DNA of 64,000 nt, taken from NCBI GenBank assembly GCA_010645155.1, contig CM021322.1:1470619-1534618 (forward strand). The letters are read 5' to 3'. The notes beneath the pieces are model-generated. The model made no database searches. It saw nothing but the letters and a program-made list of their open reading frames with translations, and was not told the DNA's origin. The DNA is from Tigriopus japonicus. Its lineage: Eukaryota; Arthropoda; Copepoda; Harpacticoida; Harpacticidae. The stretch's first letter is position 1. Every line of letters starts with the position of its first letter. The position numbers and the translations under genes are program-made. Positions 49,450 through 63,906 of the stretch are shown here, piece after piece.

Positions 49450-52020
49450 CACACCAATCGTCGTCGTTTTCTTCATCTTGGCTGAGACCTTTTAGATCGA
49501 CGAACAAAAACACGGCATAAAATTCCACTTTCACAAACGAACTCGTTTCCAAAGCACCCATGCAGTGAATGGAACGCTTTGACAATTAAATTGGAATCCT
49601 TGGAATAAATCAAAAGAATTTATTGTTGTCTCAAATTGTCTTCCAATCAAAATGCACTTTCTTTCTCTTGTTCTTTTAGCTTTTGAAGATCAAAAAATGC
49701 AAATAAGATGACACATTTATTTTTTCAAGCATTTTTTTTTAAATCAAAGCAATTGATTTCGGGCAAAGAGACGCTACTATTATTAGTCATGGCACTAAAA
49801 GAGCAGTGAGTAAAATTGACGACCTTCAAGACAAAAAAAAAGATTCACTTTCTTAAAAACTATGTCTATACAACGCTACTCGGCATTTTATGATAAAAAT
49901 CGGCCTTAGACGCAAGATTCATATTTCAGTATTAGGCATTTCATCTGAAGGGACATTATTTTAGTGCTTAGCAAGATGCCACCACAGAACGCAAGAACGA
50001 ATGTGGAAAAGTTTCCATAATGTTCTTTACCCAAAAGCTTGCCAACTAAGGAGAAAAAATATCTCTTGCTCCTCCTCAGAATGGAACCCGAAAAGGAATT
50101 GCCCGTAGTTGGAACGAACCACCTTAGACAAATATCTTGATCAAGTTCCCTCTCATTTCATATGGTTCCTCGATCCCATAACTCTTTTTTCTCGCTCAAG
50201 ACCAGAGCAAATGAAACCAGAGAAGCGAAAAAACCTTCGATGTAGGTTAGTTCTAAAACCCTGATAGAACACCAAGTGTAACGAGCGATGTTTACACTGA
50301 TGATATATCGCGATTTCTTGGCAGATCTCAGTTTCACCCTCCCTCTCAAGAGTCAGAACAGCTGCGAGTCGAAAGTGTCAGGTAGCATTTTGAATCAGAT
50401 TCCATTTAGCTCATGGCCGTCAGATCCAAGAATCTGTCGCACCTTTATGGGATCACGCAGAAAAGTGGGGAGAGCGAGAAAGCCTCAAAAATAAAATGAA
50501 CATTAATATGTCCCCGGTGAGGAACGGCTCTGATCCACCTCAGATTTGAATGAGGTTGAGGTAGAAGTAGAAGCATCTTGGCTCCGGTTTCAGCTTGTTC
50601 GGCATTTAAGCCTCCGGGTTGCTCGTTAGATCAGCACTACTACATACAACGAGGAACAGCAGCACCATTCTGATGAATGATGATGTCTGCTTGCCTGGCC
50701 TACCGAATGAATATTGCCTGGATAGAAGAAATGGACCGGGATCAAATCAACTTTAAGGGGAAGAAATCACCGCTCAAAAGAATCTGGCACGTCATTTCGT
50801 ATTCGAAAATATGAGGCGTGAAGGAGAGCTGGAGGTTCTTTGGAGAAACATCCGAGATTCGCATTTGCAAACAGACAAGGTTGAGGGAACTCAGGTGATA
50901 ACAAGTAATGCGATAGCAAACTTTTGCTTACTCCGATCATTTTCAAGGTTCAATACCTCCTGTTTTTAGGCTTTACAAACGAATCGCTCACCAGTTTGTG
51001 TGTCAATCTGTGAATGCAATGAGGGTTCCCCGATTCATTTTAGCCACATTGCTCCCCTCGGAATCATTTCTTTTCTTTGCTTCAGGTTTTACGTTGGTCG
51101 TGAATCATCTATAGATAGATCATGAAAGGCTATTCTTCAGATCTCGCTCTCTATTTCTCTCTACGTAGTACAGCATCACGGCATCCAATGACGGACGAAT
51201 CTTGGGGCACGAAAATGGAATATTTATGGGGGAAATCGAGAGTTCGTTATGATTCGGTGGCCCCTTCCTCCTTCATCTCTATCATTCAGGCATAATGCTA
51301 TCTTGAAAGGAATCGCAGCAAGTCTGCTTGGGCCAGACATTACTTCTTTCTGCCGAGAAGAGCCAGTTTCCTCTTAGCGCATCACACAAGCTGTATCCGT
51401 AACGACTTACTCGTAATACAGCTTCATTCAATGGCAAACGAACAAAGCTTAACATGGTGCAGTAGATGGAAGTCTTGTCTTGTCCATGGTTGGGGACTCT
51501 TTTGTAAATCTTCGATACCAAAACATACGTCTTTTTGCTTGCAGATCTAACGCTGACTTACGTGAGCCGAACGACGATGCTTTGGCACAGCTACTGCGTT
51601 CACTGCATCTTTTTAGAACTGTACCAGCACAGGATGGTATAATCATAATTGACAGGGCTTTGATTTCATATATGAAGAAGAAATAACTTTTTCAGATCAG
51701 AGGACAACATGAAAGCCCAAAACACATATCCATTTATTGGATGAGACATATGTATAGGTTCATATATGGAATGCTCTTTGATAGGAACATGAGCAATTTT
51801 GCCACACGGACGGACTAGTTTTTCTCTCGACAGATTCCCATAATCAACGTGCTCAGTGTATTGGAAAGTAAGTTTAAACCAATTACTAATTCGAGTTTTC
51901 AGAAACTATTTTTTTCTCTTATTACCTTCTCTAGGAAGGGAATCTTAGATAACAACATATATGAATAAACAATTCAATACATGTATTATCTATTTGATAT
52001 TTGGACTGCCGCTTAGTAAG

Positions 52021-52278
52021 TAGGGATGGGTTGAGCAAGATTTCTTAGTATCTGGTCAGGGTCAGTTCGACGACTTTTGGGATCAGAGGACCAAAGTTTC
52101 GGAACCAAAATCAAAATTTTGGATCCCAATCGATGAGTCGACTCGTCAGATGTCAGTTCCGACTGCAGATCGGTTCCTGGGGTTTTGGATCCGACTCACA
52201 ACGAACCGACCCCAGAACCGATCCGACCCGATATTGAGTCGGCTCATAGCCGATCCGGACAAATCCCTAAAATCCCTA
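52021..52278. mobile_element. Possible short hAT-like MITE
   Basis: Begins tagggatggg and ends caaatccctaaaatccctat, giving short inverted ends. The interior is rich in gaaccgatccg and related pairs, as in some hAT-derived MITEs. Target duplication is not clear and the ends are short, so the boundaries are uncertain. Confidence 0.4.
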
Positions 52279-52455
52279 TTACAGTAGTTAATTTTTTTTG
52301 GAGAACCCGTATAGAAAGCTGTGATCAGGATGTTTGACTGTCACAAATTAACTAATTCAAATAATTACAGGCCGCTTTGAGTCCCTACAAATCTTACTTT
52401 GAAGTTTCGTCCTATTGATTATTCATTTTATTTTGGCGCTAATTTTGGTGCGGTA

Positions 52456-52497
52456 ATAATAATAATAATAATAATTATTATTATTATCATTATTAGT
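52456..52497. repeat. (AAT)n/(ATT)n palindromic microsatellite
   Basis: Seven or so AAT units are followed directly by ATT units (aataataattattattatt), so the tract is self-complementary and could extrude as a hairpin. Confidence 0.8.
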
Positions 52498-52928
52498 ATG
52501 GTTGGCTCTTGAGACTAGAATTAAAATATTTTTCCAAATGAACTGCTGATTATAGTTTCGTTCGACTAAGCCTTGCATGAGAAAGTGAAATGGGACCAAA
52601 GGGATCATTGAGCGTCCCTGAGAAATCGTGGTACACATGATATTACTTACCTTAAATCCATTGAGATGTTAAAATAACCCAAGGGAGACTTGGTATTTCA
52701 AAAGAACACAAGCAAACTCGCTATTTAAGTTGCAAATTCTAAAGAGGGTTCTCACAAATTCCCTACTATAAATATTGAGAAGAAGACTTGTTTACAAGCG
52801 GGACATACTTTTTATCTATCAATTCTTTATTGATTATATTTGCCTTACAGTTTCTCTGATGGAAACATTGCAATTTGGTTTGTTGGATAATAGCTATACT
52901 TTGGCAGCACAATTTCACTTCAATTTAG

Positions 52929-53179
52929 ACTCTAAACGGCAGGGGTCGGCAAGCGCTTTTGGATCAAGGCCCACCATATTTGACTTTGTGTAGTCTGGGG
53001 CCCACCAAACAGATGCTGGAAAATTCATGGGGCCACAATTCAATGATCAAAGGGTTTTGGGCCCACGACTACAGCACTACGAATGGCTCTCGTGCCCACT
53101 ATTTTCGATCTTCGCTAAAGCTCCTGGCCCACCAACAACCACGCTTGGGTCCACCGGTTGTCGACCCCTGGTTTAGAGT
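52929..53179. mobile_element. Short hAT-like MITE
   Basis: The left end caggggtcggcaag (from 52940) is mirrored by ttgtcgacccctg (to 53170), the classic hAT terminal sequence. The inverted match extends outward as actctaaac on the left and gtttagagt on the right, with two extra G on the left. The inside has about six variants of ggcccacc. No coding capacity and no clear direct target duplication. Confidence 0.72.
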
Positions 53180-56100
53180 GATTGGATTTGATTGAAAGGC
53201 CATTAGCGCAAACAATACCACCATACACACATATCCTTTACAGATTAGGCGTATTTCTGAGGCGAGAGGTTCGCTTCCAATCAACAATACCATTCGAACA
53301 AAGATCATGGCGAAAATCTCATAGCGTGTTTCTAGCTTTGGAAATGCGTCTCTCAGGCCCAATCTTAAACACCAGCATTGATGAATCATGCTTGAGAGAC
53401 ATCCACTGTGATATGTTCAGAAATGGCAAAAGACTAAGTTCTTAAGCCAATGCCTTTTTAATGACCCGACGTAAACGGTTCTTGAACGTAAACGTTTTCA
53501 TAATAAGCCGACATGGCCTTCCTTTACTACGCACTACCAGTGATCTTGTTCATCTGAAATGTTTTTTTCGCCCTCATGGTTCATGTTTTTCTTCAGTTCT
53601 TTGGTCCCTTGAGCCAGGAACGATGAAAGTACCCGAGTAATGGACGGACCAGCGCCAGCAAATGCGTTTCTACGCTGTCCGCGTAGTACGTTCCAACTGA
53701 CTACTATTGAGAACGAGTACGGAGAGGACGAGAGGTCTTAGTGAAAGAACATAAGATAGATCACTTGATTCTACGATTGGTATCTATTCGGAGATGGAAA
53801 ATCTTGTTCAGCGATGGAGTAATGGCTGGGTCATCCATTTCCAGCCCTTCTCCATAAGGAGGCAAACCCGAATTTGCCCGCCCAAGTCACCACTCGTCGT
53901 TCTTATTTTTCCTTTCGGAACAACTTATGTAGAAAGACCCCCCCAAAAACTATCAGCAACTTAGCGTGATCGAACATTTGGACCCTTCCAACATTGAGGA
54001 AATCCTCCCTACTCCTTTTAACACACTCGTGTTTTCTTGAACTAATACTATTCAAATTTTGAAAATACCGTTCGAAGAGAGATCAAAGTATGAATATAAT
54101 GGACCACTAAGTAAAATGGAACACGTCATCCGGTCCTCTTGGCTTTTCTGTTTCCCATGAATGGCGGGCTTTTGAAGGCACCCGAGACCTTTGTAACAAA
54201 GGGGGAAGGGAGTAATAATACTAGGACAGCCAACTTTAAGAAGGATGAGAAGGCGTTCCACCGTGTTCAATGGAGAAGGGGAAAAAGAAGAAGAAAAAGA
54301 AGACGTGCTCAAGATCGAACGAACATGAATTGAAGTAGGAATCGAGGAGAAGAGCCAACCAACCAGCCATCGAATAAGAAGAATCAATACCAAAGAGATA
54401 ACATGGGTGAACACATACAAAGGTCGACAGTCGACTTATCCGAGACTCTAGAAAGGCGAGAAAAAGAAAAGAAAGAAAGAACCAGGAAAGAGGGAACTGA
54501 GTGTCGGTCACCTGATTTCCAAATGAACGGAGACTTGAAATGCGGTCAGACTGCGCAAAGTTGCATCACCAAAGGGAGCGGCTTTAATTGTAAGAAATGG
54601 ACTGAATCGGAACACATTTCTTCCTCAGACATGCAAGTTTGGTAATCGAACATGACGTGGACTCATTCTTTTCTCTGGAGAACGAGGGCCATCCATTTGG
54701 TGAACTCTCAGCAAATTCGAATTGGTTGTCCGCAAACGACAAGATGTTTTGAGAGCAATGTGTCGACTTGCAAACATCAAATACATATTTCGAGGTACCT
54801 TTGGAACACTAAAAAATACAACAAAGGAAAAAGGCTTCAAAGAGGCCATTGATCTTCAACTAAAACGCAACAAAAATATTGTTTTTAGCCTTGGTCTTTC
54901 AATCGATTATGAAATATTTTCGACAATAGAAGGGCCATTCTCCTCCGCCAGTCTCAGCCTCGACACTATGTAGTATGTGTAGGAAGGACGCTTAGAGACG
55001 AATCGTTGAGAAAAGTAGCTGACTGTTGGGAAACCAGTCGACACTCAGACACGCCAAGTAAGAGGGCAAAAGCACTCTTGGCAATGGAACACTACACGAC
55101 ATCTCCAGTTTCCGACTCTGAATACCCGGAGTCTATCTCCCACTATAAGACAAGTACTTAGCGTCTCTTGGGCGGAGCAAGGAGCACCCTAGCTAGCCTT
55201 TCGAATCACTCAGGAAGCAATTCAATCCGGATATGAGTTGGTGCCGCTTATGGAAAGCCAAAGAGGAGTCCTTACCTACTATTAACAAGAACGGTTTAGG
55301 TGTGCTTGAAAGGTTGCGAGAAACTGCCCTTCGATTATGGATACCTTCTCAAAGCTAATTGGACTCGAAGTAATCGAGAACTCTCCAATCCAAGTTAGTC
55401 TCAAGGAGCTCCGGCAAATAGTACTGGCGTTGCAGATCGCTTCTCAATTGAGGACGTAAAACATTGACAAGATTTCTGCTCTTGATTTAGCCTGCCAACA
55501 ATTGTATGGGAGTGGCGGCGAGCAATTCCATTTCCTTGAACGAAAGCCAAGTCTATTGATAATGGCATCGCACCGTCTATTGTCAGGTCCATCGGGAGCA
55601 ATTCCAGTTTCCTTTGGAAATGGATAAACTTTGAACTGTATGCAAATTGGAAAAAGGCCAAAGCCAAGTCTGGTGGCAAATTGCCATCCCAAGAGACCAT
55701 CTCGCGAAGACGGCGAACAAATTAAGATGAGAAGCGACGTAGGAGTAGCTTTTTTAAAATGAAAAAGGTGATTTCCCCGACAATGATCATCCTGATGGGA
55801 GGATGACTTCTTTTTAATTACACCAAAGTAACATGGGGCTTTTGGAAAGTAGATAGTAAGTACATCGCTCGGTCTATTCTATTGCTTTCCAGCCCCAATT
55901 TCAGAGAACGGGAAAGTTGCTCGACTTGCATATATTCCAGTCCAATTTACGTTAAGAGCACTTCTCTCAGAACACTTCGTGAAAGTGGCAACTGCTTAGG
56001 AATACCTAGCGAGATGGGAAGGACTTCTCAGGACTGATTGTTGGCCCCAAAGCATTTGTACAAAACACAAAGTGGGTCTTTCAATCAAATACAGCGCGTT

Positions 56101-59100
56101 TTCAAGGGCTGGTCATGCTCAACTCACTTGGGATTGGTAAAAAACGATTCATTTTTCCACACTTGGAGGTAAGTTTAAATTTCCTTTCCAGTTTCTTTGC
56201 TTTCCTGCCCTTGTTAAGACTCGGGGGCAGAATTGAAGATAGTGGAGGGAGTTCAACAGTACTAAATCACATCCAACTTTAGAGTGTTGGCTCGTGGAGG
56301 ATCTTAATTTACAGGAGTTGAAAGCGCCATCCTGGCTGGAATCTGCAAACGACGGCCATGATAAATGTGGTGCCAAAATCTGCTCGAAAATTCTTTCTCG
56401 GGCCAAGAGGCATTTTCATTTTTTTTTTTCAGTGCACCATCGTTGGACTAAGGAGATTTGGTTTCCTGGAGGGCAAAAACTGGATGATCCCAGTCTCTAA
56501 ACTTTCACTTTACCTGTTTAGTTCCCGTTTTTGCAGATGGTAACCAAGAGCCGATCTGAAACACGGGGAAAGCCCTGAAACCAAAGATTCTTCGATTTTT
56601 CAAGTCACGATTTCGTTTTAGTTCCAAGTCTGGCAGATGATAAGAAATTGTCTTTTGCAATGTGAGAGCTTCATTTCTGCTTGAAAATTTATCAAAAGTC
56701 TTCGAACGAACGGAGCGTTAAAACAGTGATTCATTTGATTGTTAAGAGACCGGTCAAAATAGTTAACATAGAGAGGATGGTCGTACAAGTGGAATCATCG
56801 TTGCCACAAGTTTAGTACATAGGTGAGTGAGTGAGAAAAGCCTCATCATCGGAGGCCACGTTCTCTTGACCATTTATTCCCACATAGTCACTCATCTTCA
56901 TTCGTTATTATCTTAGAAAGGCTCTTGGAGAGCAAAGAGAAGGTTCAGAGCACTCTTCACCCAAATCAAGTGTTTAATGTGGCCGTTTTTCTATAAGCAC
57001 AGCTCTTTCATGATGGATGTGACCAAATTCACCACCAGGGTCTGCATTCTGCTTTTCGATGACAACTTGACATTACTTGTGAATGTGTTGGCATTTAGGA
57101 AATTTTAAAGCTTCATATCATGATATAAATGTACAGTACACAAGATAGATCACCCATGAATACATTAAGAAGGTTGGACTGGACTCTCCTCTTGCTCAAG
57201 CTGTTTGGTCAAGTTTCTCGGTTGGATCGCTTCCTTGACTGATCGATCCCACAAAGCACCATCATTCCCCATCAAGATCTTAATAACCTTTCACGGTTCT
57301 TCTCTCCTTGTTTTGCCCAGTGAATGCTGAGATCTGTTAAGGAGGTCTAAATATTAAACAGAAACTGATGTGTTCAGAAACTTATTAATTAATGGCGAAA
57401 ACTTTGCTGCTTTCCATTACATCAATCACTTAACATACTGATATAAATTCTACGCACTTTTTCCATTGGAAACTCTTCAATCTTGCAACTTTTGAACTTA
57501 TTATAATGGTGCATTAGTAGAAAAAGGAGGAAACTGCTTTATGTCGAATTGGATTGGTTCAAAGTCACATCAGCTACCAACTCTCCGACCCATTTATTTA
57601 TGATACATGGTAAATTTCGTTGCAGCGCGCTTAAGTACAGTGTACATAGAAAAACGAGGAACAATGTCAGATTTGATGAAAAGAGCTATAGCTAAATTTA
57701 TATGAAAGTGTTCAATATAACTGAGCTCTTTTGATTGAGTTGATAATCTAACGCGTGACCTAATATCGTTCAGAGCCTTTATGTACCGAGCCAATTCGTT
57801 GGAATTTCTTTTCATAAATAACTAATTCGATTACCACAGCCCAGGTCACGGGTAGGGGTCATAAAATAGCTGTCTTGCCGAGACATCAAGTGGGAACGAG
57901 GATCAAGCAAGTATTTTCATGATTACGGTTTAATCTTCTTTATGTGCAGACAGCTTTCTAGGGAGAAAATTCGCCAAGTACTGTGTGCACCCACGTTTAA
58001 CATACATTTGTCGACTTCGGTATTTAGGCATTGGGCATAAATTGCAATTTCCAAGGACCTCATACAATCCCCTAATGAAATAGAAAACAGGCCAAGAACA
58101 TGGCGCTTTTGAACACCTCGATTTTGCCAAAGTGAACACCAATTACCCTACTTTACAGAAAGCCTCGAGGGGGGTCAACTTCCCATTGATGCGGGTTTTA
58201 ATGGTGGAATTAATCTCAAAGAGAAGCTTGGCAGAGGAAAGCGGGCACTCTCTCGTACTCTCTCATACTACCATCGCATAAATGTATCCACTCCTCCCAA
58301 CTATGTGCCATGCATGAGAAAAAGGGCTTCGAAATGGAGACCAAATGAAAAGTTTTCCAAGCTCCAATCTCTATTTTCACTCAACCAACATGGATCCGCC
58401 ATCTATCATGTTTGTTCCATTGTGCATTCATGGTCGCCGTATGAATGTGCGGGATTAAAGTTGCTCTTCTCTTCTTCTTCTTGCTCAAGTTGTTCTTTGC
58501 ACCCTAGATCTGTCAAATGGAACGACATCCAAGTTCAGCCCCAACCACTTATGAGGACGGGTCCACGAACCAAAAGCAATAGATGAGGAGGGAGGACAGA
58601 GGACAGAAGACGCAACGAGGACCACGAGGCTCACAGCCAAAGACAGATGGAAACGACCAAAGAGCAAGAGAATAAGAGGGAGGGAGGGAAATAGAGAAGA
58701 AGACCAAGGAAGAAGGCGTGGAGAATAGAGAAGGATTCGCAAACTTTGGAGAGGTCGGGATTGACATCAGGATTACGGAGACTCTCGAGAATGTCGAAGA
58801 ACACGTGAACACTACTCTCTTATGACAACTCGTCAGCCAAGATCACATACTGTACTTTATGTTCTGGTATATCTCACGTTATTTTTAATTCGATATTATG
58901 GAATTGAGAATCCACGGGGACTTACTGCCTATGCCATCGTACAAGGCCGCAATATGTGGGAATGGACCCATCGTCGTGGGTCGGCCTCCACAACAATTCG
59001 GTGTGATGAAATGAGTATAAACCAAGTTTTGAAAGTTTCACATCAAGCTCTTGCGGAAAGAGACCCTACTGCCAACCAGGCTTCTCCATCGAGCGACCAA

Positions 59101-62100
59101 TATAATTCATCAGACTACGGTAAGAGTCACTCCAAGGCTCAAGGAACGGCGGTGGTTCAAGAAAGAAGTCCTCGAACATCATCTGGGAGCACCACGAGCG
59201 ACTGAAACTACTACGACGACTACCCTCTTGAACGATGAGTACCAACATTCGCCAACTTTGAGAAGTTCACTCACTCACTTGCTTCTTCTTGCTCGTCTGA
59301 ATACAAAACACGAGCAGATTTCCAATGTCTCTCTGGTCAAACTTTTAGATCGAGTCTCAAAGGCGTGAAATTGACCTCGAGAGACCATTAGGTTGGAAGT
59401 TTTTATGGGGTTGGATAAAACTCGCTTTTCCCTAAAAAAGTGCACTTACATGTACAGATCCCCTTGAAAAGGTGACGTTTTCGATGGGATTATAAGTGAC
59501 ATTGTCTCTTTTGAGATCTATACGTAGAGAAGAGAAATTTACATATTGAATGCAAAGATCATCAATTTCAAAAAGGGTACGTTCAATTTAATTTTGGGAT
59601 CGACATCCTGAGCCAACGTACCACATAATGGAGAAACTTGAAAACCCGATTAAGTGGGGTTGGAGCTTAAAACAAGACTTGAAATGTTCTCTAAAACCCC
59701 CAAAATTGGTTATATTGGATTTTAACCAAAACTTGGAGAAACTAAAGACGACAGAAGATTAAATACGTATTGTAAACATGTGTACTGGAATTTTCATGTA
59801 GCATTTGAATGGCTTTATTTCCATGGATTTTCTTTGATTCATAACGACTTTAGAGTGGGGAAACTCAGTGAAAGAGAACATCGCAAACAAATGGCGAAAT
59901 CTCAAGGGTTTCGACCTTCAAAATGAGTCACTTATTTATTCTGATGCAATGCCAATGAATGGTTGGTTGAGGGTCAATTGACCCAACGACTGAAATGGTA
60001 AACGTATAGTAGAATGTGTTCCTATCACTCGAAATTGGTTTCTCTATCAATCTGGATCAATTCAGTCAAGCCCTCGAAAAAGGAATGATTAAAAACCTTG
60101 ATTAATCCGTCTTAATACAAATCTTGCATGCCACTCGAGTGGCTAAGGAATATTCAAATTACGTGCCCATCGGGCTCAATGATATTCAATTAGATCCCTG
60201 GAGCAAGCTTTTGGAGACCAGAAGGATGGTCAAGCTGACAGCCTGATCTCGGTGGTCTCAGGCTCCTCGTTCTGCATGGATACCAACATCCTAGCTCCCT
60301 AGTTGTTATGTTTCAGGGCATTAGCTTGGCATGAAACTTTATCTGTGGAAGTGAAATGCTATACCTTCTTCCTTGAGAGTCTTCAAGAGTGGAAGAAGGT
60401 GAAGCTTTCGCAATAAACGCAAGGCAAGTGGGTCATATCAAAGAGCCCTTAAAACCAGCATTATGGGTTCAGCTAGAAAGTTACGATACATGGGCATTTC
60501 AAGGGCAAAACAGAGCAATTCTTGTTGAAAGAGTGAAGCGCGTGTGGTAGAAAAATGACTCTGGCAATGCCCAAACTCGAAGAAAAGGCAGCAGCTCATA
60601 TAGTTGGATTTCAATGATTCCCTAGAAAAGAATTTCCTCTCCCGAAACCTAAACCTGGTTTTTCATTTGAACGCTCTCAAGAGATTACTAAAATTCGAAA
60701 TACTAGATCAAAGAGAGGACTCAAGATTTTACACGACACCCTTTTGATTTGAAATTTGTTCAATCTACAACAAAAGGTACTTGAAACGAGGATACCTTTT
60801 TCTCACTTGAAACCAGAAAGAACACCACAAGAGGTCAACACATTGGTCCATCAACCTTTACCGCAGTTTGATTAGGTAGGAGGCCGTAGCCCGCATTGGG
60901 CCTGAACGTGATTTGTATGGGCCTTGAAATTGTGCCAGAGCAATCGTCGGCAACAAATGGGCCGCGGCGTTGACTTTTGATGGGTTGCAGAGATTTGGGT
61001 GAAGTCCCAATGCCATGAAGTGTTTTTTGTGCTGTACATGTAGACCCTATGCTTTAAGATTGAATTTGTTGCCTTTTGAAGGCATATTCCAACGGTATTG
61101 ACGACTCCTACCCTGAAGTATTAGGGTATGGGTGTCATCACGATTGATGGTAATGGAGTAATAGTACAGTAATAGAAACATGGACCTTGAATTCTTGCAA
61201 ACTCGAAAGTGGACCCTTTGCATTCACCAATATGGAGTAGATAAGTTTTGGCCTTACAGCTATCAAATTCTTTTTAAATTCACATAAAAAATAAAACTCT
61301 CTCCGTATTAATGTTTATGATATGATTATTTCCACATTAAAAATGAACCAAACTGGCAATTGAAATCAGAAACTTTGATAAATTTCCTTGAATTGAAAGA
61401 TAAAAAAGTGATCGTAAGTTTATTTTCCAAGTAATCATCCGTCAAATAAAAACCAAAAAAGAACCAATCTGCTCAAGAGAGAAAAAAAGAATCTGCATCC
61501 GGTAGTAATTATTATTAATAGCGACCACATCAGACCGGCCACATAAAATGCATAAGCATTAGACCGAAGGTGCTTTAATTCATCAGACCCGTCAATCTTT
61601 CTGGATAATCAAAGCACAAATGGAATGCAAGCATGGCCTATCCACTTCATATTCTTCAACAAAGGCCAAGCCTGTTCTTGCCTTTCTTTATGGAAAAACT
61701 TATCTTAGATCATGCATATGAGTTTCAAGATCGGTTGAGAAGCGAGCGTTTTCCTATTAAAAGTTGTTCCAACGGAAAGGCCAACCTTTCATGAGGATGA
61801 TCGAGCGAATGGTTACGTAGATGCCACTCTTGTAAACTTAGACTAATGATAGGCCGTGGGGGTTTCGTTGGCGATATGCTCTAGTCCAATTATAATTGAA
61901 ATTGGCTCGTGGAAGAAACCTCGTCATGGTTTTGGGAGGCTCGTGCCAAAAGAACATTTCGTGGTTCCATCGTTTGCTTCTAATTGACCATTACCTTCAA
62001 TGGCTTTCCAATAATTTCTTTTGAAAAGCACACTCAAGATGGTGGGCTGATTTCTTTTTTTTCGTTCATAAGGCACTGTTCCACTCGAAAGAAGGGAAGC

Positions 62101-63875
62101 AATCAGAATCCAGAAGCATGTCGTGTGAGGTTTGGGTCCGATGAAAGAGGCAGCTACCCGAATACCATTGTTAATCCAATACGGTCATTTTGTGGAGGTC
62201 TCGCAAGCGACCCTTAAATGAGGAACAGCAGCATTCCATAAGCTGGTAGAAATCCCTCGTAAGCAATTAGAATGGTTCATGCAAAGCCTTTGGGAGATTA
62301 TGAACGGCACCAATAATATGAGCTACTACCTACTCGTGCAAGGACAAGCATATCCGGAGTAGTTGCGGTGGAGTCTTCACCAGCAATGGCTTTCAAAAAC
62401 TAAGCCTCTCTGAGCTTGGTGATTCGCTGCTTTGGGAAAACGGTCACATACAGTAGAAGCCATCCTAAGAACCAAGGGTAAGTGCACAGAAAAACAAGCA
62501 TACAAACCAGCCCATTTTCCCTAACTGCAGACTATTCGATGATTTCTCCCTTTGCACCAAAATGCATCATAGTCGAAGGAAAATTACTCGTAGGCTTTCT
62601 CACTTTTTAGGCGAGGATCCCTCTGGTCAATAGGCATGGGGAAAGTAGGGCTTTTTCTGAGTGTACGTAGGAGGGCTTTGCTGTCGTCGATGCATAATAC
62701 ATATGAAGCTTGTTTGAAAATTGGGTATGATCCTCCTATTGATACGACGTGAGTCTTTTTGACTGGCTGAGTCAAGTCGATACTAGCAAGTCATTTTCCA
62801 GGGGACAGGTCTTTAGAGGCATGCGAACGGATCATCATAATTCTTTAGAGTTGTCCGCATGGACCCACGAAGGAAAGGGGGGACTTTATCGCAGGAAAAG
62901 CCCATAAACATTCAAAGGCAATCCCTGACTGGGACAAGCACAAAGGTTGTAACGTGAGCCTGCACGATATGGCTCTCCTCCCTTTTACTTTTTGAACCAG
63001 CTCGCTCAAATCTAGAATTGGAAGTCATCAAGAGATGAAATGGTCAGATTGAGACGACCAACGTTAAAAGCGGTCTGCCTTGAATTATGAAATATCCGTA
63101 ATGTAAGTAGCGCCCGACGATTGAAGCGAGCAATGTTGTTGTTAAGATATCCGATTAGGAGTTACAAAAACAAAAGATGGTAAACAACGCAACGAAAATA
63201 TTGCCTTGGCAGTATTAAGTCGCTGATTCATCATTCATCGCAGTTGTCATGCTCTCTACAAGCTCTGATTTTCCATCGTGACGAATGGATGCTTCGAAAT
63301 AACGAGAGAAGTAGTTCAATCAAAGTGGAGCAACTTTGATGGCAAGCATTGAAGGGAATTCCTTCCATAATCAGCATTGTTTCCAACTAATGCAGTGAAG
63401 GGTGAATAGAGCGAAAATGCACTTGAGGCATCATACTCGCGAAAAGATGGGGAAGACTACTAACAATTGGGGATTGACAACAATTAGTTTGGTCCCAAGA
63501 CAAATGACTTCGGAAGGCAATTTAGGGAAAAAGCTTGAAACTTTCTTTGTTTGCAACACTTCTCATTTGACTATTCGAAGAGCGTGACTAATGTTTTACC
63601 GGCGCAGTTCCAAATTAAGAATCGAAATGTAACACAGTACCATATCTCAGGAAAAGCCACACCAAAGCTCATTTAACATGTCCCTAATATGGTGAAATGG
63701 GCATTTCCGGTCTAGTGCCAGATTCTCTTACACGTCAGAAGTCACGCTTGGAGGTCTTGATTCAGACAAATTATGAGAGCAAGAATCTTGTAGTGGCAGC
63801 AGAAAGCCTCATCCTCGAGTTGCTTTGTTCTCGGTTAATTATGCTGGTTAACCATCGGCACGACAATCCTCGCCT

Positions 63876-63906
63876 CGTCTTTCTTCTTCTTCTTCTTCTT
63901 CTTTCC
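63876..63906. repeat. (CTT)n trinucleotide repeat
   Basis: gtctttcttcttcttcttct and onward, near the right edge of the window. Confidence 0.75.

Noticed and set aside
62584..62775. Minus-strand 63-codon frame (KKTHVVSIGGSYPIFKQ)
   Set aside because: Reads naturally, but is isolated, short and unmatched.
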